From Aggregatibacter kilianii (GTDB lineage: Bacteria > Pseudomonadota > Gammaproteobacteria > Enterobacterales > Pasteurellaceae): a stretch of DNA of 64,000 bases. Location: assembly GCF_003129965.1 (NCBI RefSeq), contig NZ_NRCJ01000001.1:1-64000 (forward strand), written 5' to 3'. The notes below the pieces were generated by a model, which did not search any database, was not told the DNA's origin, and saw nothing but the letters and a program-made list of their open reading frames with translations. Shown piece after piece: positions 19,039 through 29,175 of this stretch. The translations under genes and the position numbers were made by a program. How positions within the stretch are numbered: position 1 is the first letter of the stretch; every line of letters starts with the position of its first letter.

Positions 19039-20169
19039 ATGACATTTCAAAAAACTACATTAGCGACCTTATTCTTTGCTGCAACTGCTTTCGCCGCCAC
19101 TGCTCAAGCTGCGTATCCCGATTTGCCCGTCGGCATTAAAAGCGGTGCCGGCGCGTTAATCGGCGACACCGTTTATGTGGGCTTAGGCACAGGCGGCGAC
19201 AAATTCTATGCGCTGGATTTAAAAACCCCGAATGCGCAATGGAAAGAAATCGCCGCCTTTCCGGGCGGCGAACGCAACCAACCTGTAGCGGCTGCCGTTG
19301 ACGGTAAATTGTATGTGTTCGGCGGATTACAAAAAAATGAAAAAGGCGAATTGCAACTCGTTAACGACGCTTACAGCTACAACCCCGCCGACAATACTTG
19401 GAACAAATTGCCGACCCGTTCGCCACGCGGTTTAGTGGGATCCAGCGGCGCGTCTCACGGCGATAAAGTGTATATTGTGGGCGGCTCTAACCTATCTATC
19501 TTCAACGGTTTCTTCCAAGACACGGTGGCTGCCGGTGAAGACAAAGCGAAAAAAGACGACATCGCCAAAGCCTATTTTGAGCAACGCCCTGAAGATTATT
19601 TCTTCACCACGGAACTGCTCAGCTATGAACCTTCTACCAACAAATGGCGCAACGAAGGTCGCGTGCCGTTCTCCGGTCGTGCCGGTGCGGCATTTACTAT
19701 TCAAGGCAATGACTTAGTCGTGGTGAACGGCGAAATCAAGCCGGGCTTGCGCACTGCAGAAACCCATGCCGGTAAATTCACCGACAAAGGCGTACAATGG
19801 AAAAACCTGCCTGATTTACCTGCACCGAAAGGTCAAAGCCAAGACGGTTTAGCCGGTGCCATGGCGGGCTATAGCCACGGACATTATTTAGTTACCGGCG
19901 GCGCCAACTTCCCGGGTTCCGTGAAACAATTTAAAGAAGGCATGCTCCACGCCCACAAAGGCTTGAGCAAAGCTTGGCATAAAGACGTTTACACGCTAAA
20001 CAACGGCAAATGGCAGATTATCGGCGAATTGCCTGCGGGTATCGGTTATGGCGTGGCGGTGTCTTACAACAATCAAGTGCTCTTGATTGGCGGTGAAACC
20101 GACGGCGGCAAAGCCTTAACTTCCGTACAAAGCATGAGCTATGACGGCAAGAAATTAAACGTAGAATAA
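19039..20169 (+). CDS. nanM: N-acetylneuraminate epimerase (mutarotase), Kelch propeller
   Basis: 376 residues with a signal peptide (about 1-24, cleaved after AQA). It speeds conversion of alpha- to beta-sialic acid in the periplasm, giving SiaP the form it binds. Kelch-repeat blades are visible: [47 protein letters not shown] and [11 protein letters not shown]. The gene lies downstream of siaT in the expected order. GAGG precedes the start, and a strong hairpin terminator follows. Confidence 0.95.
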   Translation: MTFQKTTLATLFFAATAFAATAQAAYPDLPVGIKSGAGALIGDTVYVGLGTGGDKFYALDLKTPNAQWKEIAAFPGGERNQPVAAAVDGKLYVFGGLQKNEKGELQLVNDAYSYNPADNTWNKLPTRSPRGLVGSSGASHGDKVYIVGGSNLSIFNGFFQDTVAAGEDKAKKDDIAKAYFEQRPEDYFFTTELLSYEPSTNKWRNEGRVPFSGRAGAAFTIQGNDLVVVNGEIKPGLRTAETHAGKFTDKGVQWKNLPDLPAPKGQSQDGLAGAMAGYSHGHYLVTGGANFPGSVKQFKEGMLHAHKGLSKAWHKDVYTLNNGKWQIIGELPAGIGYGVAVSYNNQVLLIGGETDGGKALTSVQSMSYDGKKLNVE

Positions 20170-20187
20170 GACCGATGTTAAACTAAG

Positions 20188-20224
20188 AATGAAGGATTAA
20201 GCCGCACGCGTTTAATCCTTCATT
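20188..20224 (+). terminator. rho-independent terminator of nanM
   Basis: A 13-bp perfect stem (AATGAAGGATTAA / TTAATCCTTCATT) with an 11-base loop is followed by GTTTTAT. It closes the transport operon. Confidence 0.8.
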
Positions 20225-20420
20225 GTTTTATGAACGGGAAAATTTACTGAAAAATAAAAGAGTTGTAAAATTAGCCTCTGTAAATAATACACAATTACGT
20301 GACACTTCTCACAAAAACGGAAGTTTTTATTTGCCAAAGGAAATGGCTGAGGAATATGCTGTTTTCCGTTTAATAAAAAAATCTGATGGAATCAAAAATA
20401 AATTAAAGGAGTTCTTATGA
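20223..20420 (+). CDS. small ORF before nagE, possible leader or gene remnant
   Basis: 65 codons from a TTG, with no clear ribosome binding site and a start inside the nanM terminator. The frame is open to a stop that overlaps the first bases of nagE, whose own Shine-Dalgarno (AAAGGAG) lies within it. An internal ATG at 20343 after AAAGGA would give a 25-residue peptide. The residues are charged and Lys-rich, with no motif I recognise. It could be a translational coupler for nagE, the tail of a lost gene or chance. I would not assign a function. Confidence 0.25.
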   Translation: MFYERENLLKNKRVVKLASVNNTQLRDTSHKNGSFYLPKEMAEEYAVFRLIKKSDGIKNKLKEFL

Positions 20421-21883
20421 GTGTTTTAAGTTATGCCCAAAAAATCGGGCAAGCCTTAATGGTGCCGGTTGCCGTATTACCGGCAGCCGCCGTATTAATG
20501 GGGATCGGCTACTGGCTAGACCCGGACGGTTGGGGCGCTAACAGTCAACTTGCCGCCTTGTTAATTAAATCCGGTGCGGCAATCATCGATAACATGGGCT
20601 TATTATTCGCCGTGGGTGTTGCTTTCGGGTTATCCAAAGACAAACACGGTTCCGCTGCTCTTTCCGGCTTGGTGGGCTATTATGTCGTAACCACATTACT
20701 TGCACCGGGTGGCGTGGCGCAACTACAACATATCGATCCGAGCCAAGTGCCTGCCGCTTTCGGTAAAATCAACAACCAATTTATCGGCATCTTAATCGGT
20801 GTACTTTCCGCCGAGCTTTACAACCGCTTCTATCAAGTGGAATTGCCGAAAGCCCTGTCCTTCTTCAGCGGAAAACGTTTAGTGCCGATTGTGGTCTCTT
20901 TCGCCATGATCGCCCTCTCTTTCATTCTGCTCTATGTCTGGCCTTACATCTTCAACGCCTTAGTGTCTTTTGGTGAATCCATTAAAGACTTGGGCGCAGT
21001 GGGCGCAGGTATTTACGGCTTCTTCAACCGTCTGCTCATTCCGGTGGGATTACACCACGCCTTAAACTCCGTGTTCTGGTTTGACGTGGCAGGCATTAAC
21101 GACATTCCGAATTTCTTAGGCGGTGCCAAATCCATTGCGGAAGGCACAGCAACTGTAGGTGTGACCGGTATGTACCAAGCGGGCTTCTTCCCTGTAATGA
21201 TGTTCGGTTTACCGGGCGCGGCACTTGCCATTTACCAATGCGCCAAACCAAGCCAAAGAGTGAAAGTGGCTTCCATCATGTTAGCTGGCGCCTTCGCCTC
21301 CTTCTTCACCGGTATCACCGAACCACTGGAATTCTCCTTCATGTTCGTGGCACCGATTCTTTATGTGTTGCACGCGTTATTAACCGGTATTTCCGTGTTT
21401 ATCGCCGCCAGCATGCACTGGATCGCAGGCTTCGGTTTCAGCGCAGGTCTCGTGGATATGGCGCTTTCCTCACGCAATCCGCTTGCCGTTGATTGGTATA
21501 TGTTGCTTGTGCAAGGTTTAGTCTTCTTCGCCATTTACTACTTGGTGTTCCGCTTTGCCATCCAAACCTTCAACTTAAAAACCATCGGTCGCACGGAAGA
21601 AGCGGAAGACGCCGCCCCGGCGCAAAGCACAAACAACCAATCCCGTGAAGAAAGAGCGGTCAAATTTATCGACGCTTTAGGCGGTGCCGATAATTTCAAA
21701 ACTATCGACGCCTGTATCACGCGCTTGCGTTTAACCTTAGTTGATCGCAATAAAATCAACGAAGAACAACTTAAATCCCTCGGTTCCAAAGGCAATGTGA
21801 AACTGGGCAACGACGGATTGCAAGTGATTCTTGGCCCTGAGGCGGAATTGGTGGCAGAAGCGATTAAGGGAAAAGTGAAATAG
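20417..21883 (+). CDS. nagE: PTS sugar transporter IIBC, N-acetylglucosamine type
   Basis: 488 residues. The membrane EIIC domain (about 1-390) has PVAVLPAAAVLMGIGYW near the start, GLHHALNSVFWFDVAG and GITEPLEFSFMFVAPILY. A linker rich in Glu, Ala and Gln follows, then an EIIB domain (about 410-488) with the phosphorylated Cys433 in TIDACITRLRL. No EIIA domain is fused, so it must use a soluble EIIA such as Crr. It imports and phosphorylates an amino sugar or glucose. The neighbouring nag and nan genes point to GlcNAc, giving GlcNAc-6-P for NagA. Specificity remains inferred. Confidence 0.85.
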   Translation: MSVLSYAQKIGQALMVPVAVLPAAAVLMGIGYWLDPDGWGANSQLAALLIKSGAAIIDNMGLLFAVGVAFGLSKDKHGSAALSGLVGYYVVTTLLAPGGVAQLQHIDPSQVPAAFGKINNQFIGILIGVLSAELYNRFYQVELPKALSFFSGKRLVPIVVSFAMIALSFILLYVWPYIFNALVSFGESIKDLGAVGAGIYGFFNRLLIPVGLHHALNSVFWFDVAGINDIPNFLGGAKSIAEGTATVGVTGMYQAGFFPVMMFGLPGAALAIYQCAKPSQRVKVASIMLAGAFASFFTGITEPLEFSFMFVAPILYVLHALLTGISVFIAASMHWIAGFGFSAGLVDMALSSRNPLAVDWYMLLVQGLVFFAIYYLVFRFAIQTFNLKTIGRTEEAEDAAPAQSTNNQSREERAVKFIDALGGADNFKTIDACITRLRLTLVDRNKINEEQLKSLGSKGNVKLGNDGLQVILGPEAELVAEAIKGKVK

Positions 21884-21908
21884 TTTCTATCTAACCAAAA
21901 CGAAGCAT

Positions 21909-21935
21909 AAAGGTCTGAATTTTATTCAGACCTTT
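21909..21935 (+). terminator. rho-independent terminator of nagE
   Basis: AAAGGTCTGAA pairs with TTCAGACCTTT over a five-base loop, followed by a run of T. It lies 25 bases after the nagE stop. Confidence 0.85.
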
Positions 21936-22229
21936 ATTTTTTTAGATAAAAAATCAAATAATCTCATTAAAATTAGATATTTTCTAAAAACAAAATCAAA
22001 ACGGCATTTTATTGGAAAAAATCTATACTTTCACTTTTGACTGTGCTACATAAATAAACAATCAATTTCAAAAAATAACAAAACATCTTCTAAAAAATTA
22101 ATTAACTTTCACTTAACACATTGTTATTAATATTAATTTCACACCAAACTTCAATAAACGTATAAATAAAAAATATTTCAATTTTTTAACAAAACAATAA
22201 CAAACAACATAGCATCAAGAGGGTATCCT
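21936..22229. other. AT-rich region upstream of pxpB
   Basis: About 290 bases of very AT-rich DNA, part of a 346-base gene-free gap. It must contain the promoter of the 5-oxoproline operon. A TTGACT hexamer lies at 22037-22042, but no convincing -10 box at the right distance is seen. No repeat, RNA gene or uptake signal was found. Confidence 0.4.
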
Positions 22230-22871
22230 ATGAAAATCACCCCGATTAGCGAATCCGCTGTGGTTTGCTCTCTTTCTCCTCCTGCTTCTCTTGAACAGCA
22301 GCGTAAATTGTGGGCGTTTGCCGAGCTGTTACAATCCCATGATGACATAGTGGAAGTGATTGTAGGCATGAATAATCTCACGGTGTTTAGCCATTTTATG
22401 ACCGATTTCACGCCGTTAATTCAACGTTTGGAACAACACTGGCAAAACCTGTCGGTGGATCGGTTTCATGGTCGCCATATTGAAATTCCCGTGATTTACG
22501 GTGGTGAATACGGACAAGATCTGTACGATGTGGCAGCCTTTCATCACACCACGCCGAAGCATATTGTGAAAACGCACAGTGCGCCCGTTTACACCGTTTA
22601 TATGATTGGTTTTCAACCCGGTTTTCCTTATTTGGGCGGATTACCGGAAACCCTCCACACGCCAAGACGCGCCACGCCACGTACGGAAGTGCCTGCGGGA
22701 TCTGTGGGTATCGGCGGTGCGCAAACGGGCATATATCCTTTTTCTTCGCCCGGCGGCTGGCAGCTTATCGGCCACACCAAACAACCGTTATTTGATAAAA
22801 ACCATTCGCAACCGACCTTATTACAGGCAGGCGACACAGTGAAATTTGTGGTGGAGAGCATGGAAATATGA
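22230..22871 (+). CDS. pxpB: 5-oxoprolinase subunit B (KipI-like)
   Basis: 213 residues. With PxpA and PxpC it forms the ATP-dependent 5-oxoprolinase that opens pyroglutamate to glutamate. The KipI/allophanate hydrolase subunit 1 pattern is visible: ISESAVVCSL at the N terminus, HIEIPVIYGGEYGQDL, YMIGFQPGFPYLGGLP and VGIGGAQTGIYPFSSPGGW. GAGGG precedes the ATG. The stop overlaps the start of pxpC (ATGA), so the subunits are translationally coupled. It is the first gene of a four-gene operon. Confidence 0.95.
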   Translation: MKITPISESAVVCSLSPPASLEQQRKLWAFAELLQSHDDIVEVIVGMNNLTVFSHFMTDFTPLIQRLEQHWQNLSVDRFHGRHIEIPVIYGGEYGQDLYDVAAFHHTTPKHIVKTHSAPVYTVYMIGFQPGFPYLGGLPETLHTPRRATPRTEVPAGSVGIGGAQTGIYPFSSPGGWQLIGHTKQPLFDKNHSQPTLLQAGDTVKFVVESMEI

Positions 22872-23797
22872 TTGAAGTGTTAGACGTGCAATCCCGCGCC
22901 ACCATTCAGGATCTCGGGCGTTTCGGTTTACGCCAATTCGGCATCAGCCATTGTGGCGCCATGGATAAATTGGCATTACAAGCAGGCAATTTATTGCTTG
23001 GCAATGAACCTCATCTGCCTGTAGTTGAAGTGCCTCTTGGCGGCATTACTTTTAAATTTCATCAAGATACCGCTTTCTGCGTCACGGGCGCATTTTACGA
23101 CATGGAGCTGGACGGCGTTCCTGTTTATGCCTATTGGCGTTATCCGGTGCGTGCCGGTCAGGTACTAAAAATGCACCGTGCCAAAATCGGGATGTATGGT
23201 TATTTCTGCGTGCAGGGCGGGTTCGATGTTATGCCGGAACTGAATTCTTGCAGCACGGATATTCGTGCACAGATCGGCGGCATTGAAGGGCGTTATCTGC
23301 AAGCGGGTGATGCGTTAAAAACCCGCGCGCACGGCATCTTGCTAAAATCCTTGGGCATTGCCCCGATTCCGCTGAAAAGCACCATTTATGCCCTGCCCTC
23401 CTCCGAATATCAGGCTTTCAAGCGCAAATCGCAATATGCCTGGTGGCGCAAAAAATGGACACTGCAAAGCAACAGCGATCGCATGGGATACCGTTTTCAA
23501 GGGGACGTGCTGGAGTTAAAAAAACCGCTGGAAATGCTGTCGCACGCCATTCAATTCGGAAGCGTGCAAGTGCCGCCGAGCGGTCAGCCGATTATTTTGA
23601 TGGCGGATGCCCAAACCACCGGCGGTTATCCGAAAATCGCCAACGTCATTGAAGCGGATTTGGGCAGTCTGGCACAAGTGCGGTTAGGATCGACGATAAA
23701 TTTTGAAGCCGTCACCTTGGAACAGGCGGCAAAACTGCGTCGCAAAAATGAAGTGTATCTCAATCAAATCAAGAGGATTGTCAATGAAGCAAATTGA
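22868..23797 (+). CDS. pxpC: 5-oxoprolinase subunit C (KipA-like)
   Basis: 309 residues, the partner of PxpB. Diagnostic segments are [53 protein letters not shown] and [19 protein letters not shown]. The cytoplasmic B-C complex probably phosphorylates 5-oxoproline before ring opening by A. It overlaps pxpB by four bases and pxpA by fourteen. An uptake signal near 23679 lies in frame. Nothing in the sequence suggests damage. Confidence 0.95.
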   Translation: MIEVLDVQSRATIQDLGRFGLRQFGISHCGAMDKLALQAGNLLLGNEPHLPVVEVPLGGITFKFHQDTAFCVTGAFYDMELDGVPVYAYWRYPVRAGQVLKMHRAKIGMYGYFCVQGGFDVMPELNSCSTDIRAQIGGIEGRYLQAGDALKTRAHGILLKSLGIAPIPLKSTIYALPSSEYQAFKRKSQYAWWRKKWTLQSNSDRMGYRFQGDVLELKKPLEMLSHAIQFGSVQVPPSGQPIILMADAQTTGGYPKIANVIEADLGSLAQVRLGSTINFEAVTLEQAAKLRRKNEVYLNQIKRIVNEAN

Positions 23798-24524
23798 TTT
23801 AAATGCCGACATCGCCGAAGGTTTTCCTTACGATGAAGCCTTACTCAAACTGCTCTCATCCGCCAATATCGCCTGCGGCTTACACGCGGGCGGCGCAAAA
23901 GAAATGCAAAGTGCGGTCAAATTTGCCAACGAAAATGGCGTGCGTATCGGCGCCCATCCCGGCTTTCCCGATCGAGAAAATTTCGGACGTACCGTAATGC
24001 AACTTGAGCCGCAGGAACTGGTTGCCCATCTACGCTATCAATTAGGTGCATTAAAAGCCATCTGCGACGGTGAAGGGGCGAAACTCAGCTATGTCAAACC
24101 GCACGGTGCGCTCTATAACCTGGCGGCAAAAGACGAAAATCTGGCAAGGCTTATCGCCCGAACCGTTCGTCAATTCGATCCGAATTTAAAATTCATGGGG
24201 CTTGCCGGTAGTTTAATGTTACAAATAGCGGAAGCGGAAGGGTTGCAAACCATCTCGGAAGTGTTCGCCGATCGACATTATATGCCCGACGGCTCGCTGG
24301 TTCCCCGTACACAACCTAACGCCATGGTGGAATCCGATGATGAAGCCATTGCGCAAGTGCTGCAAATGGTCACCGAAAATAAAGTCAAAGCCATTGACGG
24401 CAACCTTGTCACTGTGAAAGCCGAAAGCATCTGCCTCCATGGTGACAATCAACATTCCCTACAATTTGCACAGCGAATTGTGACGGAATTAAAAAAACAC
24501 AATATCAACATCACACATAATTAA
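23784..24524 (+). CDS. pxpA: 5-oxoprolinase subunit A (LamB/YcsF family)
   Basis: 246 residues from the ATG after GAGG, inside the end of pxpC. The LamB/YcsF TIM-like fold shows [49 protein letters not shown] and [13 protein letters not shown]. It is thought to catalyse hydrolysis of the activated ring. Gene order B-C-A-transporter matches that recalled from H. influenzae. An uptake signal (near 23911) lies in the gene. Confidence 0.95.
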   Translation: MKQIDLNADIAEGFPYDEALLKLLSSANIACGLHAGGAKEMQSAVKFANENGVRIGAHPGFPDRENFGRTVMQLEPQELVAHLRYQLGALKAICDGEGAKLSYVKPHGALYNLAAKDENLARLIARTVRQFDPNLKFMGLAGSLMLQIAEAEGLQTISEVFADRHYMPDGSLVPRTQPNAMVESDDEAIAQVLQMVTENKVKAIDGNLVTVKAESICLHGDNQHSLQFAQRIVTELKKHNINITHN

Positions 24525-24567
24525 ATAAACAAAAACACAACATCAACTTTAACCACGGAGGTGCTTT

Positions 24568-25761
24568 ATGGCATCAATATCTCATCGTCGTAATGCCGTG
24601 TTAGGCGCGGCATTTCTGATGGCGACATCCGCTATCGGGCCGGGTTTTCTTACCCAAACCGCGACATTCACCAACACCCTATTAGCCAGCTTCGGCTTCG
24701 TTATCCTGCTTTCCATTTTGTTAGACATCGGTGCACAGCTCAATATCTGGCGCATTATTGTGGTTTCCGGCAAGCGCGCACAAGACTTATCCAACGCGAT
24801 TTTTCCGGGTGCAGGCTATTTTTTAGCGGCACTTATCGTCATGGGCGGGCTCGCCTTTAACATCGGCAACGTGGGCGGCGCGGGGTTAGGTTTGAACTCC
24901 ATCTTCGGCATTCAACCCGAACTCGGTGCTATTATCAGCGGCGTCTTTGCCATTTTAATCTTCCTGCGCAAAGAGGCGGGAATGTTAATGGATCGTTTCG
25001 CCCAATTAATGGGCTTCATCATGATTGCCTTGACGGTTTATGTCACATTTAAGACCGATCCGCCCGTTGCCGAAGCCATCCACAGAACTTTTTTACCTGA
25101 AAAAGTCGATCCTATCGCCATCGTCACCTTGGTCGGCGGCACCGTGGGCGGCTATATCACCTTCGCCGGCGCGCACCGCTTGTTAGATGCGGGCATTCAA
25201 GGAGAAAAAGCGCTGCCGGAAGTCAGTCGTAGCTCCGTTTCCGCCATTCTCATCGCCTCTACCATGCGCATTGTACTTTTCCTTGCCGTGCTTGGCATTG
25301 TGACAAAAGGCGTGGCGCTTAACCCGAAAAACCCGGCGGAAACGCCTTTTGAATATGTTGCCGGCAATTTTGGTGTCGTCCTATTCGGCATCGTTATCTG
25401 GGCGGCGTCCATTACTTCCGTGATCGGCGCTGCTTACACTTCCGTCTCGTTTTTAACCAGCTTATGCCCGAACGTGCAAAAATACCGCAACCGCTGGGTA
25501 ATTGCGTTCATCGTTATTTCGACGCTTGTCCTCGCCACCATCGGCAGACCCGCCGCCGTGTTGGTTTTCGTAGGTACATTAAACGGCTTAATCTTACCGA
25601 TCGCTCTTGCCCTCATCCTCCTTGCCGCCTATAAAAGCAACATTGTCGGCAACTACAAACACCCGCTCTGGATGGCAATTATCGGCTGGATAGTGGTCAT
25701 CGCCATGGGCGTGTTAAGCGGCAAAACCATTTACACCTATCTTTCCGGTTTCTTCGCCTGA
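24568..25761 (+). CDS. NRAMP-related transporter of the 5-oxoproline operon
   Basis: 397 residues with about 11 hydrophobic helices and the overall NRAMP/LeuT-like pattern (SAIGPGFLTQTATF in helix 1, GGTVGGYITFAGAHR in helix 6). In metal-transporting NRAMP proteins, helix 1 carries DPGN and helix 6 carries an MPH-type motif. Here the positions read GPGF and TFAG, so the metal ligands are missing. Its place 43 bases after pxpA suggests it imports 5-oxoproline or a related amino acid rather than manganese. That substrate is my inference. GGAGG precedes the ATG. A convergent terminator follows. Confidence 0.8.
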   Translation: MASISHRRNAVLGAAFLMATSAIGPGFLTQTATFTNTLLASFGFVILLSILLDIGAQLNIWRIIVVSGKRAQDLSNAIFPGAGYFLAALIVMGGLAFNIGNVGGAGLGLNSIFGIQPELGAIISGVFAILIFLRKEAGMLMDRFAQLMGFIMIALTVYVTFKTDPPVAEAIHRTFLPEKVDPIAIVTLVGGTVGGYITFAGAHRLLDAGIQGEKALPEVSRSSVSAILIASTMRIVLFLAVLGIVTKGVALNPKNPAETPFEYVAGNFGVVLFGIVIWAASITSVIGAAYTSVSFLTSLCPNVQKYRNRWVIAFIVISTLVLATIGRPAAVLVFVGTLNGLILPIALALILLAAYKSNIVGNYKHPLWMAIIGWIVVIAMGVLSGKTIYTYLSGFFA

Positions 25762-25808
25762 TGTGAGGAAAGTGCGGTCGATTTTTGACGTAAATCTTAA
25801 TGTCGATA

Positions 25809-25840
25809 AAAAAGCCACTTTGACTCCAAAGTGGCTTTTT
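25809..25840. terminator. bidirectional terminator between the transporter gene and bioB
   Basis: A 14-bp perfect stem (AAAAAGCCACTTTG / CAAAGTGGCTTTTT) with a four-base loop has A-runs on one side and T-runs on the other. It serves the converging NRAMP-like gene and bioB. Confidence 0.9.
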
Positions 25841-25858
25841 ATTCATTTCACTCGACCC

Positions 25859-26863
25859 TCAACGCAAATGCTTGTTCTCTTCCGTTTCAGGTTCTAAATC
25901 CAGTTTATCCATCAACAAACGGTCTCCGTCTTCTTTCGGGTTGCCGGTGACGAGGAGTTTGTCGCCATAGAAAATAGAGTTGGCGCCTGCCATGAAACAC
26001 ATTGCCTGCATTTCTTCGCTCATGCCCTGACGACCGGCGGAGAGGCGCACATAGCTGTTCGGCATAGTAATGCGTGCCACGGCGATGGTGCGCACGAATT
26101 CCGTCCAATCCAGTTCTTCCGCGTCGGCGAGTGGCGTGCCTTCAATTTTGACTAATTGGTTAATCGGCACGGACTCCGGTTGCGGATCTAAATTAGCGAG
26201 ACTGGCGATGAACCCGGCGCGCTCTTTGCGTGTTTCGTTCATGCCTACGATCCCGCCGCAGCAGACTTTCAAGCCCGCTTTACGCACTTTGCCTAAGGTA
26301 CTGATACGGTCGTCGAAACGACGTGTACCGATAACTTCGCTGTAATGCTCCGGCGCGGTATCAAGATTGTGGTTGTAATAATCCAAACCGGCGTCTTTTA
26401 ATTCTTCCGCCATGCCATCTTGCAATAAGCCGAAGGTGCCGCAAGTTTCCATGCCGAGGGCTTTCACCGCTTTGATGATTTCCGTCACTTTGGCGATATC
26501 TTTCGATTTCGGACCGCGCCACGCTGCGCCCATGCAAAAACGCCCCGCGCCACGGGCTTTCGCGATTTTCGCTTTGGCGACGATATCCTCCACGTCCAAT
26601 AATTGCTGATTTTGTACGCCCGTTTGATAACGCGCCGATTGCGGGCAATAACCGCAATCCTCCGGGCAACCGCCGGTTTTAATGGACATTAAGGTCGAAA
26701 GCTGAATAGCGCGCGGATTGAAATTCTGGCGGTGTACTTGCGCGGCACGATAAACCAAATCTAAAAACGGGGTTTCAAACAATGCCTCCACTTTGCACAC
26801 CGACCAATATTCCACGCTCGGATGCGGTGTGATGGAGTAAATTTGTAGGGTACTGGTTAACAT
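25859..26863 (-). CDS. bioB: biotin synthase
   Basis: About 334 residues, starting at [10 protein letters not shown] after AAGGAG. A radical SAM enzyme, it inserts sulfur into dethiobiotin. The SAM cluster motif CPEDCGYC (Cys66, Cys70, Cys73) and the later Asn/Arg-rich segments ([25 protein letters not shown]) are intact. The N-terminal extension before the cluster is about a dozen residues longer than in E. coli. It is the last gene of the thiamine uptake operon, 45 bases after thiQ. No other biotin gene is in the window. Confidence 0.97.
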   Translation of the reverse strand: MLTSTLQIYSITPHPSVEYWSVCKVEALFETPFLDLVYRAAQVHRQNFNPRAIQLSTLMSIKTGGCPEDCGYCPQSARYQTGVQNQQLLDVEDIVAKAKIAKARGAGRFCMGAAWRGPKSKDIAKVTEIIKAVKALGMETCGTFGLLQDGMAEELKDAGLDYYNHNLDTAPEHYSEVIGTRRFDDRISTLGKVRKAGLKVCCGGIVGMNETRKERAGFIASLANLDPQPESVPINQLVKIEGTPLADAEELDWTEFVRTIAVARITMPNSYVRLSAGRQGMSEEMQAMCFMAGANSIFYGDKLLVTGNPKEDGDRLLMDKLDLEPETEENKHLR

Positions 26864-26908
26864 AGGTCTCCTTGAATAAATCAATTTTAATAGAAAGTGC
26901 GGTACATT

Positions 26909-27556
26909 TTAGGCGTATTTTTCCGAGTGGGTTATCCGACCATTTTCAATACGAATCATGCGATCTGTTTTGCCGATTAATTCCGACGGCTGGTGGGTGA
27001 CAAGCAGTAAGGTCAGATTTTTGCTGCGACAAAGTTCGTCAATCAGGTTTAGCATTTCCAGACGCAATTCGGGATCGAGGGCAGAAAAGGGTTCGTCCAA
27101 CAATAGAATCGGTTTATCGCGCAACAAGCAACGCGCCAATGCCACCCGTTGTTTTTGCCCGCCCGATAAGCTGTTCGGCAAGCGGGATAAAAATGTCGAT
27201 AAGCCTACCGCCTCGGCGACCTGTTCGAGTTGCTGTTGCTCAAGTGCGGTCAATTTTAAACTTGTTTTTAATCCCAACGCCAGATTTTGTTGCACGGTTA
27301 AATGCGGGAATAAATTGTTCTCTTGAAACAGCATGGAGACGGGGCGCTCATAAGGCGCGCTGCGCGTATGATTTTCACCGTTCAGCCAAATGTCGCCGCG
27401 TGTCGGTAGCACAAAACCGGCGATGAGATTCAACAAGGTGCTTTTGCCCGCGCCGCTCGGCCCGATAACCGCCACGCGCTCCCCTGCCGCCACCTGCAAG
27501 TCAAATGCCATCGGCAGCGTGTCGTCGGCTAAAAAGACGTTATCTAAGCGAATCAT
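26909..27556 (-). CDS. thiQ: thiamine ABC transporter, ATP-binding protein
   Basis: About 215 residues, starting at [12 protein letters not shown] after AAGGA, so its start overlaps thiP by 17 bases. It powers thiamine uptake with ThiB and ThiP. Walker A ([14 protein letters not shown]), the signature [14 protein letters not shown] and Walker B ([11 protein letters not shown]) are complete, with the switch His in [10 protein letters not shown]. An uptake signal lies inside the gene near 27242. Confidence 0.95.
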   Translation of the reverse strand: MIRLDNVFLADDTLPMAFDLQVAAGERVAVIGPSGAGKSTLLNLIAGFVLPTRGDIWLNGENHTRSAPYERPVSMLFQENNLFPHLTVQQNLALGLKTSLKLTALEQQQLEQVAEAVGLSTFLSRLPNSLSGGQKQRVALARCLLRDKPILLLDEPFSALDPELRLEMLNLIDELCRSKNLTLLLVTHQPSELIGKTDRMIRIENGRITHSEKYA

Positions 27557-29168
27557 GTTGTTCCTTTTGATGTTCAATTAAAGCGAAAATGCTGCCGCAT
27601 AATAACAGCAAAATGCCTGCTGTTACCGCCGCTTCCTGATGACGATAACTGCCCAATTGTTGATATAACAAATGGGGCAGCGAGATAAAATCCTGATTGC
27701 CGAATAAGGCAATGGCGGTGAAATCGCCCAACGACAAGGCAAATGCCAAAGCAAAAGCGTATTTTATCGGCGCGCGAAGCTCATGCCATTCAATCAGACG
27801 AAAACGTTGCCAGCCGATAATGCCGAGGGAATTACACAGGCGTTCGTAATACAACATATTGTTGTTGAACGGCTCGGTTAGAATACGCAGCACGAAAGGC
27901 ATGGCGCTCAAGGCGTTACAGGCGACCACAATGGCGAACAAATGGACGTTATTGAAATCGATCTCGCGCAACAATAAAAACAACCCCATTGCCAACACCA
28001 AAATAGGAATCGCCAAAATCACCATGCCGGCGTTGATAATAAATTGCGCGGTTTTCACATAATACAGCCATTGTAAACGGCGGGATAATAACAATAGCGC
28101 CACCGCCATCAGCAACGCCAACAAGGCGGAGGCGGGCGCAATGGTCAAAGAATACGTAAGGGCTTTCCACAATTGCGGATTGTGCCACGCCATCAGTAAT
28201 TTCCCCGACGTCAACGCGCTCACGAAAATATTCAGTAACGGCGATAACATAAAAAGCAGGAACACACCGAGCAAAAAAACGTGGAAAATTTTGACCGCAC
28301 TTTTTGATGAATCCAGCCAACGATAGGGGCTATTTTGCGTAGTTTGCGAGGCGGTATTAAACAGGCTCCCGAAGCTAAATAACAACAAGCAAAAGACGAA
28401 CTGCAACAAAGCGAACACCGCCGCTTTGGGCAAATCGAATTCAAACAGGATTGCCTGATAAATCGCCGTTTCCAGCGTGGTATATTGCGGTCCGCCGCCG
28501 AGGGTCAGCACCACGGTAAAGCTGGTGAAGCAAAGCATAAAAATCAGGCTGAAGGTGGGCAACATCTGGCGCCGCAACGTATACCACTCCACCAACCGCA
28601 CAAAACGCCAGCCGCGAATATTTAGCTGCGCCGCCAGTTGTCGCTGTTCGGACGGAATGGCTTCCAGACTCTGCAAAAACAGCTTGGTGGCGAGGGGAAT
28701 ATTAAAGAAAAGATGGGAGATTAAAATACCCGACAAACCGTAAATGCTCCCCTGCCAAGATTCGCCGAAAAAGGCGAGGCTTTGCGCAATCCAGCCCGAC
28801 GCGCCATAAATGCCGATTAAGCCGAAAATCGCCACCAACACGGGCAGAACAAAGGTCAGCGACATGATTTTCAGCAAAAAGGGCTTCCCCACAAAATCTA
28901 CATAATAAAATGCGCGTGCTAACAGCACGCCGAAGAACAGCGATAACAGCGCGGAAAGCAACGCCTGCCCGAAACTAAAGGCGATAACGTGATGCAAATA
29001 GCTGTCGGACAGCAATTGTTGCCACTGAAATTCACTGCCTTGCGCCAACACGGCGTGCATGGCAAAGCCATAAAGCAGGACGATCAATAACATCACCGCA
29101 ACGCCGCCCACATAATGACACGGGCGGAATTGCGGACTTGAAAGCAATGAACGGGACGACAAAAACAT
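27540..29168 (-). CDS. thiP: thiamine ABC transporter, permease
   Basis: About 542 residues, with two fused permease halves and about 12 membrane helices. Each half carries a cytoplasmic coupling (EAA) loop: [19 protein letters not shown] in the first and [20 protein letters not shown] in the second. The fused layout is standard for ThiP. The start is the ATG just downstream of the thiB stop; there is no strong Shine-Dalgarno, so coupling to thiB translation is likely. thiQ overlaps its end. Confidence 0.94.
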   Translation of the reverse strand: MFLSSRSLLSSPQFRPCHYVGGVAVMLLIVLLYGFAMHAVLAQGSEFQWQQLLSDSYLHHVIAFSFGQALLSALLSLFFGVLLARAFYYVDFVGKPFLLKIMSLTFVLPVLVAIFGLIGIYGASGWIAQSLAFFGESWQGSIYGLSGILISHLFFNIPLATKLFLQSLEAIPSEQRQLAAQLNIRGWRFVRLVEWYTLRRQMLPTFSLIFMLCFTSFTVVLTLGGGPQYTTLETAIYQAILFEFDLPKAAVFALLQFVFCLLLFSFGSLFNTASQTTQNSPYRWLDSSKSAVKIFHVFLLGVFLLFMLSPLLNIFVSALTSGKLLMAWHNPQLWKALTYSLTIAPASALLALLMAVALLLLSRRLQWLYYVKTAQFIINAGMVILAIPILVLAMGLFLLLREIDFNNVHLFAIVVACNALSAMPFVLRILTEPFNNNMLYYERLCNSLGIIGWQRFRLIEWHELRAPIKYAFALAFALSLGDFTAIALFGNQDFISLPHLLYQQLGSYRHQEAAVTAGILLLLCGSIFALIEHQKEQHDSLR

Positions 29169-29175
29169 CAATCGG

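Noticed and set aside
22037-22042. TTGACT upstream of pxpB as a promoter
   Set aside because: No acceptable -10 hexamer stands 16-18 bases downstream.
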